64,000 bases of DNA from Sporosarcina sp. FSL K6-1508 (GCF_038007465.1 NZ_JBBOXF010000001.1:4289001-4353000); one strand, 5' to 3'. Positions 1-8,026 are shown, numbered from the stretch's first letter. Made by a program: numbers and translations. Notes: generated by a model not told the origin, from the letters alone.

Positions 1-1337
1 CGGTCGCGAACCATATTATATAGTCTTGTTTCTCCCCATGAAGGTGTAAATTTCGTATTTTTAATTGCATCAAGCAATTCCGTACGGAATGACTCAATTG
101 AAGCAAACCATTGTGCAGTCGCGCGGTAAATAACCGGCTTTTTCGTACGCCAATCATGCGGATAAGAGTGAGTGATGAATGATAATTTCTTAAGCGCGCC
201 CACTTTGTCGAGTGCTTCTGTAACTGCTTTATTTGCATCTTCATAAAACAGGCCTTCGAAGCCTGGCGCTTCATCAGTCATTACACCGCGATCATCGATA
301 GGAGAAAGGGCATCGATACCATATGATTTAGACACGTAGAAGTCATCTTCCCCGTGACCTGGAGCTGTATGGACACATCCAGTACCCGCTTCGGCTGTAA
401 CATGATCACCGAGCATAACAAGCGAATCGCGGTCATACAATGGGTGCTTCGCAACAACACGGTCGAGTTCAGAACCTTTCAGTTCACGCTCAACAACAGG
501 GTCTTCCCAGCCAAGTTCTTCTGCGACAAACGTAAGTAAATCTTTAGCGATAAGGAATTTCTCTTCTCCCGCTTTAACAATAACGTATTCAAATTCCGGA
601 TGGACAGAAATCCCAAGGTTTGCAGGAATCGTCCATGGAGTCGTCGTCCAGATTAAGAAGTTAACATCTTCATCAATTACGCCAAGTCCATCTTTCACAG
701 GGAAACTTACATAGATAGATGGTGACTTCTTATCCTGGTACTCGATTTCCGCCTCAGCAAGTGCAGATTCACTTGATGGTGACCAATAAACCGGTTTCAA
801 TCCTTTATAGATATATCCTTTTTTAGCCATTTCACCAAACACTTGAATTTGACGCGCCTCAAAAGCTGGTTTCAGCGTGATATATGGATTATCCCAATCG
901 CCACGTACACCGATTCGTTTGAACTGGCTGCGTTGACTGTCAATCTGGCTAAGGGCATATTCCTCACACATTTTACGGAATTCAGCAACTGATAGTTCTT
1001 TTCTCTTTACACCTTTATTAACTAGCGCCTGTTCAATTGGCAGTCCATGTGTATCCCAGCCTGGGACATAAGGAGCGTGGAAGCCTGTCATTGATTTATG
1101 ACGGACAATCATATCTTTCAACACTTTGTTCATCGCATGTCCCATATGAAGGTCACCGTTCGCATATGGAGGGCCATCGTGCAATACAAAGAACGGACGC
1201 CCAGCAGTTCGCTCCTGTACTTTTTTATAAATGTCCATCTCTGCCCATTTTTCTTGTAATAACGGCTCTTTGTTCGGCAAGTTGCCTCTCATCGGGAATT
1301 CTGTTTTAGGCATAAGCAACGTATCTTTGTAATCCAT
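1..1337 (-). CDS. ileS: Isoleucyl-tRNA synthetase, N-terminal part (runs off left edge)
   Basis: Charges tRNA-Ile with isoleucine in the cytoplasm. About 445 residues are present; the catalytic C-terminal half and anticodon-binding domain lie outside the window. The protein starts MDYKDTLLMPKTEFPMRGNL, as in Bacillales IleS. The class I signature is visible as HMGHAMN near residue 65 (HIGH motif), and the editing (CP1) domain follows, with the WTTTPWTIPANL segment. The ATG at 1337 follows a GGAGG site. A T-box leader (1640-1900) lies upstream, which independently supports the identity. The stretch between the leader terminator and the start codon is unusually long (about 300 nt) because a dispersed repeat occupies it. 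Confidence 0.97.
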   Translation of the reverse strand, partial: MDYKDTLLMPKTEFPMRGNLPNKEPLLQEKWAEMDIYKKVQERTAGRPFFVLHDGPPYANGDLHMGHAMNKVLKDMIVRHKSMTGFHAPYVPGWDTHGLPIEQALVNKGVKRKELSVAEFRKMCEEYALSQIDSQRSQFKRIGVRGDWDNPYITLKPAFEARQIQVFGEMAKKGYIYKGLKPVYWSPSSESALAEAEIEYQDKKSPSIYVSFPVKDGLGVIDEDVNFLIWTTTPWTIPANLGISVHPEFEYVIVKAGEEKFLIAKDLLTFVAEELGWEDPVVERELKGSELDRVVAKHPLYDRDSLVMLGDHVTAEAGTGCVHTAPGHGEDDFYVSKSYGIDALSPIDDRGVMTDEAPGFEGLFYEDANKAVTEALDKVGALKKLSFITHSYPHDWRTKKPVIYRATAQWFASIESFRTELLDAIKNTKFTPSWGETRLYNMVRD

Positions 1338-1358
1338 TATGTTTTCCTCCTTTAAAAT

Positions 1359-1566
1359 TAGAAAAGCGTAAGGCGCCGTCCAGCCCCGACAGGCATAAGT
1401 GAAAAGGAAGGCAGTCTGAGTGCGCGACGTCCTGTCGCGAAGACTGCATACCTACATCCCGTAGGCACGAGGAGGCGTACTTCAGCCACCAAGGAGGGAT
1501 GTAGTTCAATCCCTCTTACAGAAAAACGGCTTTTGACCCGAGGGGGTGGCGCCTGAAGCTAGACAC
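1359..1566. repeat. Dispersed modular repeat, family A copy 1
   Basis: A palindromic-ended element starts GAAAAGCG-AAGGCGCC and ends GGCGCC-TGAAGCTAGACA. Its middle carries a hairpin module related to one in copies at 28.7 and 41.5 kb (AAGGAGGGATGTAGTTCAAT here, reverse complement of a segment there). It lies between the T-box terminator and the ileS ribosome-binding site, so every read-through ileS mRNA should contain it. No convincing protein is encoded. Confidence 0.8.
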
Positions 1567-1639
1567 CGTGCCATGTTTCAAAAAATTATCCTTAATTTTT
1601 GAAAAGCGCAAGTAGTTCGTAGCCTAAGTCCGCTACATC

Positions 1640-1900
1640 TTATGACAATAAAAAAATCCCCGCCCCTAAAAAGGGACGAAGAATTATTCTCGCGTTACCA
1701 CCCTACTTGCAGCAAACGAATTTGCTGCCACTCAGACACCGTAACGGGGTGTGCCCGGGATTACGTACATCATTCCGCAATCCGGCTCAAGAGTGATTTT
1801 CGCTTCCAATCTGTTGACCGGGCTTCCACCGCCCCCGGCTCGCTTTTCACAAATTTGAAAAGTACTCTCTCTTTCAATGCCTGTTATAAATATATGCACA
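1640..1900 (-). promoter_or_regulatory. T-box riboswitch leader of ileS
   Basis: Read on the minus strand, the leader has a stem I with an AGAGAG start and a GGUGGAAGCCCGG apical portion. A likely AUC (Ile) specifier is at 1795-1797 within GAAAAUCACUC. The T-box core AGGGTGGTAACGCG is at 1691-1704, and an intrinsic terminator (CGTCCC-loop-GGGGCGGGG followed by a T run) is at about 1645-1680. The UGGU bulge would pair with the ACCA end of tRNA-Ile. Uncharged tRNA-Ile is expected to stabilise the antiterminator and switch on ileS. Confidence 0.93.
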
Positions 1901-1902
1901 TT

Positions 1903-1932
1903 ATTATATGTGTGAATTAAGACAAAAGTCAA
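1903..1932 (-). promoter_or_regulatory. Sigma-A promoter of the ileS leader
   Basis: TTGACT at 1932-1927 and TATAAT at 1908-1903 with an 18-bp spacer, on the minus strand. It is positioned to start transcription just upstream of the T-box stem I. Confidence 0.75.
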
Positions 1933-1938
1933 GTTTCC

Positions 1939-2448
1939 TTACGAATCAAGGTCGGCTGCTATTTCTAACTGCTCCGTATTTATTTCATACTCAAGTAAAA
2001 CGTCCCAGTCATCTGACTGGATAAGATCAAGTTGTGCTTCAATTAGCATTTTGAAACGTGTGCGGAAGACTTTCGACTGTTTTTTTAGATCTTCAATTTC
2101 CACAGAAATTTTGCGTGCGCGGGAAAGAGCTTCATTGACAATTCGATCCGCATTCTTTTCTGCTTCTTTGATGATCAGCTTTGATTCCTTCATAGAGTTG
2201 CGGCGAACGTCTTCCGCAGCTTCTTGTGCGATGAGAATTGATTTTTGCAGTGTCTGCTCGATTGAGTTGAAATGGGAGACCTGTTCTTCTGATTGTTTCA
2301 AACTGCTTTTCAACGCTTTATTTTCCTCAAGGACATTTTCATAATCCTTCATTACTTGTTCCAAGAATTCATTTACTTCATCTTCATTATATCCACGGAA
2401 CTTATTGGCGAATTCTTTATTATGTATATCAAGTGGTGATAAAGCCAT
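1939..2448 (-). CDS. divIVA: DivIVA, polar/septal scaffold protein
   Basis: A coiled-coil protein that senses curved membrane and recruits division-site and polar partners. The N-terminal lipid-binding domain is recognisable (LSPLDIHNKEFANKFRGYNE, with the Phe and basic residues that contact membrane). Long heptad-rich segments follow (residues about 35-130), then an acidic tail. The ATG at 2448 (MALSPLD, 169 aa) is chosen because AAGGGGAG lies 9 nt upstream; an earlier in-frame ATG at 2457 abuts that same site. It is the last gene of the ylm/divIVA set before ileS, the classical order in Bacillus. Confidence 0.95.
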   Translation of the reverse strand: MALSPLDIHNKEFANKFRGYNEDEVNEFLEQVMKDYENVLEENKALKSSLKQSEEQVSHFNSIEQTLQKSILIAQEAAEDVRRNSMKESKLIIKEAEKNADRIVNEALSRARKISVEIEDLKKQSKVFRTRFKMLIEAQLDLIQSDDWDVLLEYEINTEQLEIAADLDS

Positions 2449-2617
2449 TTGAAGCATCTCCCCTTTAACTTATTCATTCTCTATTATACATGTTGTGCCA
2501 TCAGAAAACAGTTCTTTTTCAAACTATTATCTGATAATGCGAAACTTCAATCATTGGAGTACTTCTATCTTCTTTATAGTTGAGTAAACCAGCGATTTAC
2601 CGCTACTGTGGGCAACA

Positions 2618-3394
2618 TCATTCTAATTTCCCAATGGCAATTCTAATCTTGTCTTTACGCGTTCTTCCTTCAATTGCAATCACTTTAAAACGGCCAGAAC
2701 CTCTTATTGATAGCATGTCCGATTCTTGAAGTTCAAATGCGGGCTGATCCCGAACGGCCCAGTTCACTTTCACTTTTTCCCCGTGAATAAGTGAAGCCGC
2801 TTTTTGGCGTGGAATATTGGCTAACGCCGCGGTAACTACATCGAGTCTTAAAGAACTGACAATATGCATTTCCTCTGTCCATGTATCCGTCGTGACAATC
2901 CAGTCTTCCGGCAGACCATTTTCTTCAACCGTCACTTTCGCTTTTCCAATCGACACAAAATTTGCCGCCATATAATCTTTTAACTCATCAGCAACTGCAA
3001 ATTGAACTTTATCGTCCTCCACCCGGATGTCCCCGAACTTCGACCGATCGATTCCCAAAGCCATCATCGAACCTAGGATATCCTTATGATCAAGTTTTAA
3101 AAATTTAGATGCATATTTCACATCGAACATAGCTATTCTGTAATCTAATGGCTCGGGCACATAATAATCTGGATAGATAAGAATTCTTCTTCGCTCCGCT
3201 TCGGGAAATGCACCATGCGATCCAATCAGCAGCATGGAACTGCCAGCAAGCGATTCAACAATACGCTGTTGCCTTGGATCCAGAAATCCCGTCAATTTTG
3301 GGGAATAGGTGTCCTCTACTTCACGTATCCAACCAATCGCCATTTCGATGAAGGGCTGTTCATCTTTCCTAAAATGCTGCAGTATTGTTTCCAT
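2618..3394 (-). CDS. ylmH: YlmH, S4-domain RNA-binding protein (RqcP-like)
   Basis: 258 aa. The C-terminal S4 RNA-binding domain spans about residues 180-245 and includes LRLDVVTAALANIPRQKAAS and a following KVNW strand. The N-terminal two thirds match the YlmH family in layout (short helical domain, then an RRM-like domain). In B. subtilis the homologue, also called RqcP, works with RqcH in alanine tailing on stalled 60S subunits; that role is transferred by family. The ATG at 3394 has AAGGAG upstream. A terminator hairpin sits between ylmG and this gene, so expression may be partly uncoupled from the upstream ylm genes. Confidence 0.92.
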   Translation of the reverse strand: METILQHFRKDEQPFIEMAIGWIREVEDTYSPKLTGFLDPRQQRIVESLAGSSMLLIGSHGAFPEAERRRILIYPDYYVPEPLDYRIAMFDVKYASKFLKLDHKDILGSMMALGIDRSKFGDIRVEDDKVQFAVADELKDYMAANFVSIGKAKVTVEENGLPEDWIVTTDTWTEEMHIVSSLRLDVVTAALANIPRQKAASLIHGEKVKVNWAVRDQPAFELQESDMLSIRGSGRFKVIAIEGRTRKDKIRIAIGKLE

Positions 3395-3417
3395 TTCTCC
3401 GACTCCTTATAGAAAAA

Positions 3418-3435
3418 TCCTCACATAAGTGAGGA
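3418..3435 (-). terminator. Hairpin with T run between ylmG and ylmH
   Basis: TCCTCAC-TTAT-GTGAGGA followed by TTTTTC on the minus strand, about 25 nt upstream of the ylmH start codon. It could be a full or a partial (attenuating) terminator. Confidence 0.65.
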
Positions 3436-3614
3436 CAACATAATTATTCTATGATTCAAATCCAAAAGGTTAAATATAATGTTCCCTCATATTATGGAAT
3501 AGCCCTAACAGAAGTAAATGAAACAAGATTTAAAGGCTGAGTTACTGATCCCATTCAATACCGCGTGTCGTTCTAGCTATTTTCTATAGAACTTTCCTTT
3601 TGGGGTTAATCAAC

Positions 3615-3890
3615 CTATAAAATCATATTAAATACTGCTGCTACACCATTAGTAATTAACCTTAACGCAAATATGCCCACGATTGGTGAAATATCAATCA
3701 TTCCAAGCGGCGGTATGAACTTCCTGAAGAACCCTAAATAAGGTTCTGCAATCTTCTCAAGAATTTTACCGAATTTTGTCTCACGTGATGCAGGTACCCA
3801 TGACATTAAAATATAAATGATAAGAAGTATTGAGTAAATCTGAATTGCTCCAGCTATGCCTTGATTAAGTAACACTAAGATATTTTCCAT
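3615..3890 (-). CDS. ylmG: YlmG/YggT-family membrane protein
   Basis: 91-aa protein with two hydrophobic segments (about residues 15-34 and 68-88) and the family's intervening P-x-L-x-FFRKFIPP-type loop (EPYLGFFRKFIPPLGMIDIS). The family is conserved next to sepF in Firmicutes and has been linked to membrane organisation and division; the biochemical role is unknown. A 62-bp tandem duplication upstream copies this gene's ribosome-binding site, start codon and first nine codons. The intact downstream copy is annotated here. Confidence 0.92.
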   Translation of the reverse strand: MENILVLLNQGIAGAIQIYSILLIIYILMSWVPASRETKFGKILEKIAEPYLGFFRKFIPPLGMIDISPIVGIFALRLITNGVAAVFNMIL

Positions 3891-3987
3891 TCTATTTCGT
3901 ACACCTCATTCAATTTCTATCGTTCATTAAGTAACACTAAGATATTTTCCATTCTATTTCGTACACCTCATTCAATTTCTATCGTTC
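3864..3987. repeat. 62-bp perfect tandem duplication at the sepF/ylmG junction
   Basis: Copies at 3864-3925 and 3926-3987 appear identical. Each contains, on the minus strand, the last codons and stop of sepF, the intergenic ribosome-binding site, and the first nine codons of ylmG. Read downstream, the extra copy gives a second ylmG start that soon hits the duplicated sepF stop codon. Confidence 0.97.
3917..3952 (-). pseudogene. 11-codon false ylmG start made by the tandem duplication
   Basis: In the extra copy the reading frame is MENILVLLNER and then TAG. The first nine residues are those of YlmG; the last two and the stop come from the duplicated end of sepF. It has the same ribosome-binding site as ylmG, so it may be translated as a short upstream ORF. 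It is most likely a by-product of a recent slippage or recombination event and not a selected gene. Confidence 0.7.
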
Positions 3988-4425
3988 AAAGTAATCAGAA
4001 ATTGCCCCGGCAACTTCCACATTTTCTGGTACACATAGGAAAATATCCGTTCCAATTCGCTGAATGTCCCCGCCAAGCGCATAAACGGTTCCACTAAGGA
4101 AATCGACAATTCGAATTCCCTGATCGCGTTCGATTCGCTGCAAGTTGACAACAACTGCCCGTTTATTTTTCAGATGTTCCGAAATATCTTGTGCTTCCGC
4201 GTAAACGCGCGGTTCAATAAGAATGACTTTAGAGGACTTTTGAACACTTTGCAAGCTGACAACCGTTGCCGATTGCTGTACTTCGCCTGCCGTTTGTTTT
4301 CTCATTGGTCCTTTACGCGGCTGCTCCGATACTGGACGCTGTTCTTCTCGCCGCGGCTGTTCTGGCACATCGCTTTCTTCATCTTCCAGATAGAACCATT
4401 TTTCAAACTTATTTTTAATGCTCAT
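3979..4425 (-). CDS. sepF: SepF, FtsZ-bundling and membrane-anchoring division protein
   Basis: 148 aa. The N-terminal amphipathic helix (MSIKNKFEKWFYLEDE) is the expected membrane anchor. A charged proline-rich linker spans residues about 20-60 and the globular SepF domain residues about 62-147 (KVILIEPRVYAEAQDISEHL, then NLQRIERDQGIRIVDFLSG). SepF polymerises and binds the FtsZ C-terminal tail. The start overlaps the end of ylmE by four bases (ATGA), indicating translational coupling. Its stop codon is inside the 62-bp duplication, which leaves the protein intact. Confidence 0.96.
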   Translation of the reverse strand: MSIKNKFEKWFYLEDEESDVPEQPRREEQRPVSEQPRKGPMRKQTAGEVQQSATVVSLQSVQKSSKVILIEPRVYAEAQDISEHLKNKRAVVVNLQRIERDQGIRIVDFLSGTVYALGGDIQRIGTDIFLCVPENVEVAGAISDYFER

Positions 4426-5114
4426 ATGTCTCCCTCGCTTTCTGCTCCGACAAGTGCAGTCCCGATTCTTACGTGGGTTGCACCTTCTTCAATAGCGATA
4501 ATGAAATCATTTGACATTCCCATGGACAATTCCGTACATGGTGCATGTGGCATACTTTTTGCTGAGATACCGTCCCGAAGTTCTCTTAGTGAACGGAATA
4601 CGATCCGAATCTCATCCGCTTCATGCGTGAAAGGAGCCATCGTCATTAAACCTATAATTCTGACTTTGTTATAAACCGCGGCTTCTTCGATGAAGCTATC
4701 AAGTTCAATTGGCGCTATACCTGATTTGCTAGCTTCCCCAGAAACATTTACTTGGATGAAACAGTCAACGGTATGATCTGCACGTTTGTGGATTTCTTTT
4801 ACCAAACTCATTCGATCAACAGAATGTAAATAATCGATTCGATTGATGATTTCTTTAACTTTTCTACTTTGAACATTACCGATGAAATGCCAAATGGCTT
4901 CACTTTTTATCATTTCCTGTTTCCCAAACAGACCTTCGGGGCGATTTTCACCCAGATGATGAATCTGCGCATCTAGGACCGCAGATGCTCTAACTGCCGA
5001 AACTTCCTTCGTAACAGCAACGACCGTGATTTCAGATCTATTTCGCCCTGTTCGGTCACAAGCAGCTTGTATATCTTGTTCAATTTTTTGTATTCTTTGT
5101 TGGAGATCGGCCAT
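4422..5114 (-). CDS. ylmE: YggS/PROSC-family pyridoxal phosphate-binding protein (YlmE)
   Basis: About 230 aa. It matches the alanine-racemase-like N-terminal barrel of the YggS/PLPBP family, which helps PLP homeostasis and has no established enzyme activity. The PLP lysine motif is visible as VAVTKEVS near residue 33, followed by GENRPEGL and HFIGNVQSRKVK. The ATG at 5114 is preceded by GTGAT, which can pair with 16S rRNA; a GTG at 5123 is the alternative start. In B. subtilis ylmD lies between ymxH and this gene. Here only about 70 bp separate them, so ylmD is absent. Confidence 0.9.
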   Translation of the reverse strand: MADLQQRIQKIEQDIQAACDRTGRNRSEITVVAVTKEVSAVRASAVLDAQIHHLGENRPEGLFGKQEMIKSEAIWHFIGNVQSRKVKEIINRIDYLHSVDRMSLVKEIHKRADHTVDCFIQVNVSGEASKSGIAPIELDSFIEEAAVYNKVRIIGLMTMAPFTHEADEIRIVFRSLRELRDGISAKSMPHAPCTELSMGMSNDFIIAIEEGATHVRIGTALVGAESEGDI

Positions 5115-5183
5115 TTTTATCACTACTTTTCATCAATCTTTCATTTCATTGTACCAACCTAACCAAAACATATCAATAATAAA

Positions 5184-5429
5184 TCATTTTTCTGCCTCCT
5201 TTTTGCCTACAAGTACAATATCTTTACCGATTGTTGTAATCTCTGTAAGATTGACACGTTTCGTATCCTTGTTTTTTGCATCAAAAAAACTGTTCCTTTC
5301 CCCTCCGCCAACGTGTAAGGATTCTACTTTACCATTTACAATATCAATCGTCGCATCTTGGACAAATCCAAGGAATGAACCCTTGGTAACGTCTATAACT
5401 TCTTTTTTTTGTATTTCTGAAAACCTCAT
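5184..5429 (-). CDS. ylmC: YlmC/YmxH-family PRC-barrel sporulation protein
   Basis: 81 aa single PRC-barrel domain (RFSEIQKKEVIDVTKGSFLG, then a glycine-containing turn and LVGKKEAE at the end). YlmC/YmxH proteins are conserved in endospore formers and expressed during sporulation; the molecular role is not known. The ATG at 5429 is chosen because AAGGAGGG lies 5 nt upstream; an in-frame ATG 30 nt earlier has no such site. It follows the sigG terminator, consistent with its own promoter. Confidence 0.88.
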   Translation of the reverse strand: MRFSEIQKKEVIDVTKGSFLGFVQDATIDIVNGKVESLHVGGGERNSFFDAKNKDTKRVNLTEITTIGKDIVLVGKKEAEK

Positions 5430-5474
5430 AAAATCCCTCCTTACAATGACTATATGCACATAAACGTAAGAAAA

Positions 5475-5501
5475 AACGCAATGCAGCTATCGCATTGCGT
5501 T
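5475..5501 (-). terminator. Intrinsic terminator of sigG
   Basis: AACGCAATGC / GCATTGCGTT stem with a 7-nt loop, followed on the minus strand by TTTTTTCTT. It begins 8 nt past the sigG stop codon. Confidence 0.9.
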
Positions 5502-5508
5502 ACATTTA

Positions 5509-6291
5509 TCATTTATGGTCCATCCCTTCCCGTATGGTTTGTACTGCGCTCTTCTCCAATCTTGAAATTTGTGCTTGTGAAATGCCTAGTTCCTTGGCGA
5601 TTTCAGTTTGCGTTTGTCCCAAGTAAAATCGTTTTGAAAGAATGGATTGTTGCCTTTCGTCCATCGTAGATACTGTTTCCTTTACAGATACATACGTTAA
5701 CCACCGTTCCTCAGAAACGGTTTTATCCTGTATCTGATCCATCATGAACACTGGATCTCCGCCATCACCATTCATCGGTTCATGCAGCGACATAGGATCT
5801 TGAATGGCATCAAGCGCAAACAGAATATCGTCGGCAGGTATGCCTGTCGCTTCTGACAAATCGGATATTCGCGGTTCCCTCTGATTATCATTAATGAACT
5901 GCTCTTTTGCTCTAATTGCCTTATATGCAATATCCCGAAGTGATCTTGACACCCGTATTGAGTGATGGTCACGCAGATGTCTTTTTATTTCCCCAATTAT
6001 CATTGGGACTGCGTATGTTGAAAATCTTACATTATGTTTCAGATCAAAGTTATCAATCGACTTAAGCAAGCCGATACATCCGACTTGGAATAAGTCATCC
6101 GCTTGTTCCCCCCTATAGGCGAATCTTTGAACCAGACTAAGGACGAGTCGTAAATTGCCAATGACGAGTTCTTCCCGAGCTGCATGATCTCCGCTCTGCA
6201 ACCTGATAAACGTTGCTTTCATCACGTCGTTTGTGAGTAATGGCAATTCGGACGTATCGATTCCACAAATTTCTACCCTTGTACGCACCAT
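5509..6291 (-). CDS. sigG: RNA polymerase sigma-G, late forespore sigma factor
   Basis: 260 aa, the same length as B. subtilis SigG. The N-terminus MVRTRVEICGIDTSELPLL matches the anti-sigma contact region of SigG. Region 2 contains DLFQVGCIGLLKSIDNFDL, and region 4.2 has a helix-turn-helix TQTEIAKELGISQAQISRL. It directs late forespore genes after engulfment. The ATG at 6291 has GTGGAGGA upstream; an earlier in-frame GTG at 6306 lies within that site. A sigma-F-type promoter precedes it. Confidence 0.97.
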   Translation of the reverse strand: MVRTRVEICGIDTSELPLLTNDVMKATFIRLQSGDHAAREELVIGNLRLVLSLVQRFAYRGEQADDLFQVGCIGLLKSIDNFDLKHNVRFSTYAVPMIIGEIKRHLRDHHSIRVSRSLRDIAYKAIRAKEQFINDNQREPRISDLSEATGIPADDILFALDAIQDPMSLHEPMNGDGGDPVFMMDQIQDKTVSEERWLTYVSVKETVSTMDERQQSILSKRFYLGQTQTEIAKELGISQAQISRLEKSAVQTIREGMDHK

Positions 6292-6329
6292 TCGCTTTTC
6301 CTCCACATTCTGTAGATGACTGTACGAGA

Positions 6330-6358
6330 TAGTGTATCCGCAGTTGCCTAGAATATGC
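6330..6358 (-). promoter_or_regulatory. Predicted sigma-F (forespore) promoter of sigG
   Basis: On the minus strand GCATA (6358-6354), a 14-bp spacer and GGATACACTA (6339-6330). These match the sigma-F pattern GYATA / GGNNANAHTR at all fixed positions; the spacer is one shorter than the common 15. It lies 39 nt upstream of the sigG start codon. Sigma-F control of sigG is established in B. subtilis. Confidence 0.75.
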
Positions 6359-6385
6359 GGGGAATCGTATCGCCAATTTCAACCA

Positions 6386-7096
6386 TTATGCAATTGGTTG
6401 ATTTAAACTTTCACGTAATTCAAAAATGATTTTCTTTTCGAGGCGTGAAATATAAGATTGGGATATCCCAAGTAGTTCTGCCACTTCTTTTTGTGTCATT
6501 TCTACTTCTCCTGTCAAACCAAAACGGCATTCCATAATATAGCGTTCTCGTTCTTCAAGACTCATAATTGCCTCAATCATATGCTGACGCTCGATTTTCT
6601 TTTCAACGTCGTCAATGATAATGTGCTCATCAGTACCAAGAATATCCGACAACAGTAATTCATTACCATCCGCATCGGAATTAAGCGGCTCATCAAATGA
6701 AATTTCTGAACGTGTCTTATTTGTTTTACGGAGATGCATCAAAATTTCATTTTCAATACAGCGTGATGCATAAGTAGCTAATTTTATATTTTTGTCAATT
6801 TTGAATGTTTCAATTGCCTTTATAAGTCCAATAGCGCCGATGCTAATGAGATCTTCAATATGTGTATTTGTGTTATCAAAACGACGTGCAATGTAAACAA
6901 CAAGACGAAGGTTTTTTTCAATCAGTCTATCGCGCGCATTCATATCGCCTTCCATAAAGGCTTTGATTGTTATAGCCTCTTCTTCCCGGGTCAACGGCTT
7001 TGGCAGGGATTCATGTCCTCCAATATAGTATGCGCCGTTTTTCCGTTTAAAAAAGCTGGTGATTATCGACATCCATTTTCTGATTTTATACAGCAT
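6386..7096 (-). CDS. sigE: RNA polymerase sigma-E (pro-sigma-E), early mother-cell sigma factor
   Basis: 236 aa. The first about 27 residues (MLYKIRKWMSIITSFFKRKN) are a basic/hydrophobic pro-sequence, followed by the conserved YYIGG segment near the SpoIIGA cleavage point. Region 2 contains DLISIGAIGLIKAIETF, and the C-terminal helix-turn-helix is QKEVAELLGISQSYISRL. The start overlaps the end of spoIIGA by 11 nt, as expected for the spoIIG operon, so the protease and its substrate are made together. Confidence 0.98.
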   Translation of the reverse strand: MLYKIRKWMSIITSFFKRKNGAYYIGGHESLPKPLTREEEAITIKAFMEGDMNARDRLIEKNLRLVVYIARRFDNTNTHIEDLISIGAIGLIKAIETFKIDKNIKLATYASRCIENEILMHLRKTNKTRSEISFDEPLNSDADGNELLLSDILGTDEHIIIDDVEKKIERQHMIEAIMSLEERERYIMECRFGLTGEVEMTQKEVAELLGISQSYISRLEKKIIFELRESLNQPIA

Positions 7097-7940
7097 AAGC
7101 AGTTCCCCTCTCCCCGTTTAATGACTCCATTGCGGATACATGCAAAATCGCTCCTGCGCCGTCAGGATAACGGCGGTCATTTTTTGTCACAACAATATAA
7201 CCTGGTTGAAGCACATTGCCATCTTCTAAAACCCAACGATTGAATCTAAAGCCAACTGCCCAGGAATGTCCTTGTACCGTTACTAACCGAATGAGCCGAA
7301 TTTGTTTGTGATAGCTGTCGGGAAATGCGGACATAGAAGGCGGACCGAGTGGATCCCAAGCAAGCATCGGTTTCATCAAATCTTCCGGAATATGCTTTTC
7401 CAGCACCTTTAACGACACGAAATGTACAGGTGAGCCAGACAATGGCTCCGTGCAGCCGTTCCCCGAATCGACGAATACATCAATCTCTATTTCTGCATCC
7501 CAAATATGAATGACGGACGATGCTCGAAGCTCTGATACGTGACGTACGGTTCTGACATCAAGCCACTTTTTCCTCATGAAATAAAGAGAGACATATGCGA
7601 CGACCGCGTAGACGAGAACAGTAAACGGCGAACTGAAGATATTGATGCGATACTGAATAACAGTCAATAAACCGCCAGCAAATACCGCACCTATCAAAAC
7701 CATTATGGCAGATTTTTTCCACAGTTCGAAAGCCTTTCCAAAAGCACAAACAGTCATACAAATAAAAGAAATGATTACAACACTAGCCGATGATGGAAGA
7801 ATCACAACAGGCAACGCACCCGCAAAAGAGGCGAACAATAGACGTCCACGGGCGACTTGAACGTTCCCTACTTTGTTGGCGAATGACAGAATCGTATAAT
7901 TGAATAACATATTCACTCCGACAATGAGTTCCCCGTACAT
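7086..7940 (-). CDS. spoIIGA: SpoIIGA, sporulation sigma-E processing peptidase
   Basis: 284 aa. The N-terminal half has about five hydrophobic segments (residues 1-125). The C-terminal half is an aspartic-protease-like domain with the active-site motif VFVDSGNGCTEPL near residue 155. The membrane half receives the SpoIIR signal across the septum and the protease half removes the sigma-E pro-sequence. The ATG at 7940 has GGGAGGG upstream. The 5' region is unusual in being followed upstream by a 16-unit repeat array. Confidence 0.95.
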   Translation of the reverse strand: MYGELIVGVNMLFNYTILSFANKVGNVQVARGRLLFASFAGALPVVILPSSASVVIISFICMTVCAFGKAFELWKKSAIMVLIGAVFAGGLLTVIQYRINIFSSPFTVLVYAVVAYVSLYFMRKKWLDVRTVRHVSELRASSVIHIWDAEIEIDVFVDSGNGCTEPLSGSPVHFVSLKVLEKHIPEDLMKPMLAWDPLGPPSMSAFPDSYHKQIRLIRLVTVQGHSWAVGFRFNRWVLEDGNVLQPGYIVVTKNDRRYPDGAGAILHVSAMESLNGERGTAYAV

Positions 7941-7988
7941 AAGCCGCCCTCCCTGACAACAACGATAGCACCTATATGCTGAAATGTT

Positions 7989-8026
7989 TGTCGGAACGAG
8001 GGGTAGGTGAAAAAAAGAAATCGACA
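7989..8026. promoter_or_regulatory. Possible Spo0A boxes upstream of spoIIGA
   Basis: Two near matches to the 0A box TGTCGAA are present: TGTCGGA at 7989-7995 (plus strand) and TGTCGAT at 8026-8020 (minus strand). Each differs at one position. Spo0A control of the spoIIG promoter is established in B. subtilis, but I could not define a convincing -35/-10 pair here. Confidence 0.35.

Noticed and set aside
1642..1920. Plus-strand reading frame over the ileS leader
   Set aside because: It runs antisense through the T-box structure, has no ribosome-binding site and no recognisable protein.
4174..4674. Plus-strand 166-codon frame across sepF/ylmE
   Set aside because: It is antisense to two well-supported overlapping genes and has no family resemblance.
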